This document shows, one piece after another, positions 45,001 to 47,771 of a DNA stretch of 47,771 bases. Source of the DNA: CAYUJH01 sp964394585 (GTDB lineage: Bacteria; Bacteroidota; Bacteroidia; Cytophagales; Flammeovirgaceae); NCBI GenBank assembly GCA_964394585.1, contig CAYMYI010000020.1:1-47771 (forward strand), in the 5' to 3' direction. The notes under the pieces are model-generated. The model ran no database searches. It worked only from the letters and a program-made list of their open reading frames with translations, and was not told the DNA's origin. How positions within the stretch are numbered: position 1 is the first letter of the stretch; each line of letters starts with the position of its first letter. Position numbers and translations under genes: made by a program.

Positions 45001-47196
45001 CAGCACGAAACGGCTTACCAACAGCAGTTACACAAGCAACGGAAAGCGTTTTTAGGGCGAATTAAAGAATACGTACAGCTTATTGCCGATACAATTGAAC
45101 AAGTGGAGATTCACTCATTCTTGAGGCGTACACACACAAAGCACAAAGAACGCAAACTTCGCAGAGCACAGCTTGAAGAATTTCCGCTGCAATGGCAAGA
45201 GCAACGCACTTTGTACCTCAATTTTTTACAGCTCGATTTTCACTTAAAAGCTTTTCAGCTTGAGTTCGAAGCATACTTTCAGGAAGTGCAAAAAGAAATT
45301 ACCGAAGATCTGCAAAACCGGTTGTTGGTTACTACTCGTTCCCTAAGCTCATTCTTGCAGAAGTTGGAAGAAGAACTATTAGAAAGCGGAACGCTATCTG
45401 CTGATGAAGACACTTGGGCCGATTTCCAAAATATTGAATACAATGATTGGCTCTTTGGTATCGACGAAACTGTGGAAGCAAACCTGGGAGCTATTTTAAG
45501 CCATTTTCCCAATACAATTTTGCTAGAGGTAGAAACCGAAGAAGAAACCAATGAGGTAGAAAGTGTATCAATCAACCCTTCTGAAATTGTAAAATATGTT
45601 TTGCAGGATGTGTTCATCGGGCCATTTTCTCGGCATTTGAACGAATTGAATGGCTATGTAGGGTTCATCCAGGCGAGTCTACGCGATGTAGTACGGATTA
45701 TCTCGTTTAGTGTCGATAATTTCAACGCCCCTAAAGTATTGCAAAGCAAGGAAAGCAAAGCCGAAACATTAGCATTACTGCAAAAGGAAATTGCACATCT
45801 CGATGAGATGTTCCAAGAACTCACCGAAAAGAAGCATCACTTCTTAGAACGAGTAAATTATCACCTTTACGATACCTTCGATAAGCTAGAACCATACTTT
45901 ATCATCAAATCGGCGGCAAACCTAGAAGGATATAAACGCACCAAAGGCCGCTTACGCTTTATTAGTGGCATACAGGCTCAATTTGATCGGTACCGAGTGC
46001 GCACACAGCGCTTGCTAGTACGGTTGCAGTACTCTAAAACAATGGGGCAACGTTTTGCACAAAAAATGCAGAAAGCATTGCCGGAGATGTCGCTACATGC
46101 AGAACAAATGGCAAAAGGAGTCCAACAGATTCTGCCTTCAGAACAAGCCCTACAGGCATTACCGCTATATTACCGCCAGCTATTTTTACGCGAACGAAAC
46201 ACTTCTGCAGAGTTATGGTACGAAACCCCTAAGCTGCGAGCGGAAATCGACGATGTATTGAGTAGGTATCGTTTACATCCAAACGGGGGCGTATTAATTA
46301 CCGGTGAAGCAGGCAGCGGAAAAACATTCCTAGCTCAACAAATAGGGAAAAAATACCTTAAAAATGAAAATGAAGGCTTCTATATAATTAACCCTCCTTA
46401 CCGTGGTTCTGTGAACCCTCGAGTGTTTAAAAGCAGCCTAGCAAGAGCTACCGGGTTTTCAGGGGGATTAGAAGCTGTATTTTCCAAGCTACCGGCGCAA
46501 AGTGTCATTCTTTTCGACGACTTAGAACTATGGTGGGAGCGCTCTACAGAAGGGATGGCAGTACTAGAGCAAATTGAAGAAATGATTAATCGGTATAGCT
46601 CTCAAGTCCTCTTTATATTTACCATGAACGTGTATACGTTCCGTTTTATCAGTCAATATAAAGATTTAGCTAGCTTATTTTTTACAACGGTACAAACCGG
46701 TAGTTTTTCTGCCAAAGAACTACAAGAAATTATAATGTTCCGGCATGAGTCGAGCCGTGTAACATTTAGCATGGGGAAACACCATGAAAATGAAATAAGC
46801 CAATATAAGTTGGCATGCCTTTTCAATCATTGCTACAGCCTTAGCGAAGGCAATGTGGGTGTAGCATTGCAGACATGGATTAGCGCCATCGATACGGTTA
46901 GCGATAGCGAAGTTTCGATAATTAAGCAACCAAAGATATCTACTGAAATATTTGCACATATTCAGCCACATCTCATCATCATTTTGTTGCAAATCATTTT
47001 GCATAAAAGAATTACAGCCCCAAAACTAGCGCGCTTATTAGGGGTAGAAGGATCACAAATTTCTAACGCTATACATACCTTAAAGCGCTACCGGCTGTTA
47101 GAAGAACAAAACGGGGTATTATGGGTGAACCGGTTTGTAAGGCCGTACCTTGTAAAATCGTTTATAGGAAGCGATATTTTACCCAATACCCACTAG
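42040..47196 (+). CDS. Fusion of an SLC12-type permease and a P-loop ATPase, 1718 aa
   Basis: The frame is continuous with a good start. Residues 1 to about 425 form a multi-TM permease of the APC superfamily, closest to cation-chloride cotransporters: FAGVFTPSLLTILGVIMYMR then LGWVVGESG, FFPAVTGFTAGVAMSGDLQDP. Residues about 448-720 look like the SLC12 C-terminal cytosolic domain (RNWRPNILLFSGD, LVMLGLPDIEPG). Residues about 720-1395 are helical and unassigned. Then a P-loop ATPase: Walker A GEAGSGKT (1422-1429), Walker B VILFDDLELWW (1489-1499), sensor-1-like FIFTMN. The last 100 residues look winged-helix (APKLARLLGVEGSQISNAI). Typical bacterial homologues are about 700 residues. Confidence 0.9.
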   Translation: MAKAKKFGTFAGVFTPSLLTILGVIMYMRLGWVVGESGLVATLAIIFIAHIISVTTGLSVSSVATDKKVKAGGLYYMLSRSLGLPIGGAIGITLFVGTALSISMYIVGFSDSFNNAIGFAGNGLMNTRITGTITLTLITIVALISTSVALKAQYYIMAAIFLSLVSIVVGGVWGNHGLEAAVPSFWPPTAGISLEVVFAIFFPAVTGFTAGVAMSGDLQDPKKSIPVGTMASILVGLIVYVGLACFLAFFVDRAALREDYNVLSRITYFSAYGAPLLMAGIWGATLSSALGGILGGPRILQAMSFDRVTPPFFGKGVGKSNEPRRALIFTFLIAEMGILIGELDLIAPIVSMFYLSAYGFINLTSALESWSGSDFRPQFKIPRAVSVLGAIATFVVMFRLNFVAMLASFLIIGLIFLYLTRKQISIGFSDIWQGVWSEVLRTSLFMVNRKQTDQRNWRPNILLFSGDQEKRRYMLEFGQNIVSRLGVVSSFELKEDSNVSGLMPVPDAVDTSDSKSFFNRTFLCDDVYEGIGTIAATYGFSGVSPNTVMLGWSRYTGAPYKFTKLLHRFAEIDYNVLVMDYDREFGFRNKDRIDIWFRGKGRNLSFALTMARFLLTGDDWRNAHVRILTDLEKSEVNSAEVYKSMEVALETLRLNAEVKIVSSAQQNRSFLETLKAESAQSSLVMLGLPDIEPGKEQEFYERTDLLCDRLGTVLLYRASSHFHEIDLHIPDPREVATVESETSLPVDDLEILIPPSFTEMVAPIETAHRAFEETFNHYFKTYFTNVIAKDLGVFKTVAESIRSLQQRLLTEKPELDEVKLLIIQFLEQNAGLLQNYVNQEVAAQQALLEKGGKEMRTMAKGVFQYVPPRLKTTVLFESLSDERAKLFKDYLGRYAWGIAKISSKQFIYRVPFRKMIYQALNYFGQDVLIPWLWQNMHEGEQIQVSLQKVIAKIYKAALKTDKGNEPTESYSSEALAAQIDEILADLLQHETAYQQQLHKQRKAFLGRIKEYVQLIADTIEQVEIHSFLRRTHTKHKERKLRRAQLEEFPLQWQEQRTLYLNFLQLDFHLKAFQLEFEAYFQEVQKEITEDLQNRLLVTTRSLSSFLQKLEEELLESGTLSADEDTWADFQNIEYNDWLFGIDETVEANLGAILSHFPNTILLEVETEEETNEVESVSINPSEIVKYVLQDVFIGPFSRHLNELNGYVGFIQASLRDVVRIISFSVDNFNAPKVLQSKESKAETLALLQKEIAHLDEMFQELTEKKHHFLERVNYHLYDTFDKLEPYFIIKSAANLEGYKRTKGRLRFISGIQAQFDRYRVRTQRLLVRLQYSKTMGQRFAQKMQKALPEMSLHAEQMAKGVQQILPSEQALQALPLYYRQLFLRERNTSAELWYETPKLRAEIDDVLSRYRLHPNGGVLITGEAGSGKTFLAQQIGKKYLKNENEGFYIINPPYRGSVNPRVFKSSLARATGFSGGLEAVFSKLPAQSVILFDDLELWWERSTEGMAVLEQIEEMINRYSSQVLFIFTMNVYTFRFISQYKDLASLFFTTVQTGSFSAKELQEIIMFRHESSRVTFSMGKHHENEISQYKLACLFNHCYSLSEGNVGVALQTWISAIDTVSDSEVSIIKQPKISTEIFAHIQPHLIIILLQIILHKRITAPKLARLLGVEGSQISNAIHTLKRYRLLEEQNGVLWVNRFVRPYLVKSFIGSDILPNTH

Positions 47197-47771
47197 GGAA
47201 TAAATAGTGCTAGGGAATCTGCCTGGAAGTTATACCGACTAATCGTTCCGGCAGTATCTACCAAACACAGAAATGGCAGGGATTCAATGCTGTATTTTTT
47301 TACAACATCGGCATCCCATCCGCTTGTATCGATTAAATGATGCTCTAAAGTGTTGTCGTTTTGGGCTATTTGTGTGATCCATGTATCGGGTTGAGTGTCG
47401 AGCGAAACATGCAACATAAAAATAGAGGTGCCTTTTTGAGATGTATACCTCGCCCATTCAGAGGTTTGCCGAAGTGATTGTTCGCATTGAAAGCACCAAC
47501 TTGCCCAAACGTGCAAAAGGATGCTGCTTTTTTGCTGCGAGGCTAGCGTTTGCAGGTTTATGGTAGAGTCAGTGTTTGCTACCCAAAAACTTGGGGCAAC
47601 GCTTCCTACTTGCAACGTGCTATATGGCTGAACCTTCTGGGAAAGCATTTGCCACAGTTCGGTTCGCTGATATAACTCTGAGTATTTTTCGAGGTGTTCT
47701 TGTATAAAATGGTGGTGCTGCGAAGGCGACAGTAAATCGAGGGCTTGTAAAGCGGCAAAACTTTGTGCATG
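47193..47771 (-). CDS. TlpA-like redoxin/thioredoxin-fold protein, partial (5' end outside)
   Basis: The reading frame stays open from an internal ATG at 47648 to the window edge, so the true start lies beyond base 47771 and at least 192 residues are visible. The C-terminal domain is a thioredoxin fold of the TlpA/AhpC-TSA type: VGSVAPSFWVAN, LLHVWASWCFQCEQSLRQ with a CFQC active site, and the LPFLCLVDTAG cis-Pro region. The upstream part is helical. Such proteins reduce or oxidise thiols in the periplasm. The stop overlaps the convergent fusion gene by 4 bp. Confidence 0.88.
   Translation of the reverse strand, partial: HAQSFAALQALDLLSPSQHHHFIQEHLEKYSELYQRTELWQMLSQKVQPYSTLQVGSVAPSFWVANTDSTINLQTLASQQKSSILLHVWASWCFQCEQSLRQTSEWARYTSQKGTSIFMLHVSLDTQPDTWITQIAQNDNTLEHHLIDTSGWDADVVKKYSIESLPFLCLVDTAGTISRYNFQADSLALFIP

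Noticed and set aside
1..47771. Insertion sequences, prophage genes or CRISPR arrays
   Set aside because: No transposase, integrase, phage structural gene, terminal repeat or regularly spaced repeat was found by eye.

Overview
The window looks like chromosomal core sequence from a member of the Bacteroidota, most likely Cytophagales or a close relative. The sequence is AT-rich. Shine-Dalgarno sites are mostly weak. Several families typical of that phylum are present: a long NusB, DUF4175, DUF5606, DUF1573, YtxH, type B L31, a YbeY variant without the third metal histidine, and lipoproteins with SPII signals. I see no insertion sequence, phage gene, CRISPR array, tRNA or rRNA.

Layout. 1-3.3 kb (minus): comF-like, nusB, ytxH-like, a DUF1573 lipoprotein and yajC, ending in a strong terminator. 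3.4-10.7 kb (plus): a small conserved protein, exonuclease III, a peptide-type ABC solute-binding lipoprotein, a giant DUF4175 coiled-coil membrane protein, an RsbW-like ATPase and ybeY. 10.7-12.7 kb: a perfect 36-bp palindrome whose core matches the parS centromere consensus, then mnmG. 12.8-16.4 kb: a membrane protein with a low-complexity tail, convergent to an operon with a class A beta-lactamase-like lipoprotein, L-serine dehydratase and a DUF892 ferritin-like protein. 16.5-18.7 kb (plus): a PolB-type 3'-5' exonuclease, a small membrane protein and a sterol desaturase family enzyme. 18.7-26 kb (minus): a lipoprotein, a small membrane protein, a membrane-anchored GAF-SpoIIE phosphatase, a PhzF-like enzyme, a polytopic membrane protein, L31 type B and an NhaC antiporter. 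26.1-30.4 kb: a tandem GNAT protein (plus), then DUF5606, GH15 and ApbE (minus). 30.8-32.9 kb (plus): mutL and clpS. 33-37.7 kb (minus): an amino acid dehydrogenase, a Tat-exported pirin and polyphosphate kinase. 37.9-41.8 kb: a small YXWGXW-type secreted protein, then a DUF4340 protein and an M14 carboxypeptidase-like enzyme. 42.0-47.2 kb: a 1718-residue protein. The end of a TlpA-like redoxin gene runs off the right edge.

Most genes are housekeeping: secretion, transcription antitermination, RNA maturation and modification, mismatch repair, proteolysis and phosphate storage. The outstanding item is the 1718-residue protein. It joins a cation-chloride-cotransporter (SLC12-type) permease to about 680 residues of unassigned helical sequence and a C-terminal P-loop ATPase with a winged-helix-like end. 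The second is the parS-like palindrome, which also forms the likely terminator of ybeY. A lipoprotein with all four class A beta-lactamase motifs, a MutL lacking the endonuclease metal motifs, and a Tat-signal pirin are also worth a look. All family assignments come from reading motifs by eye; no database search was run.
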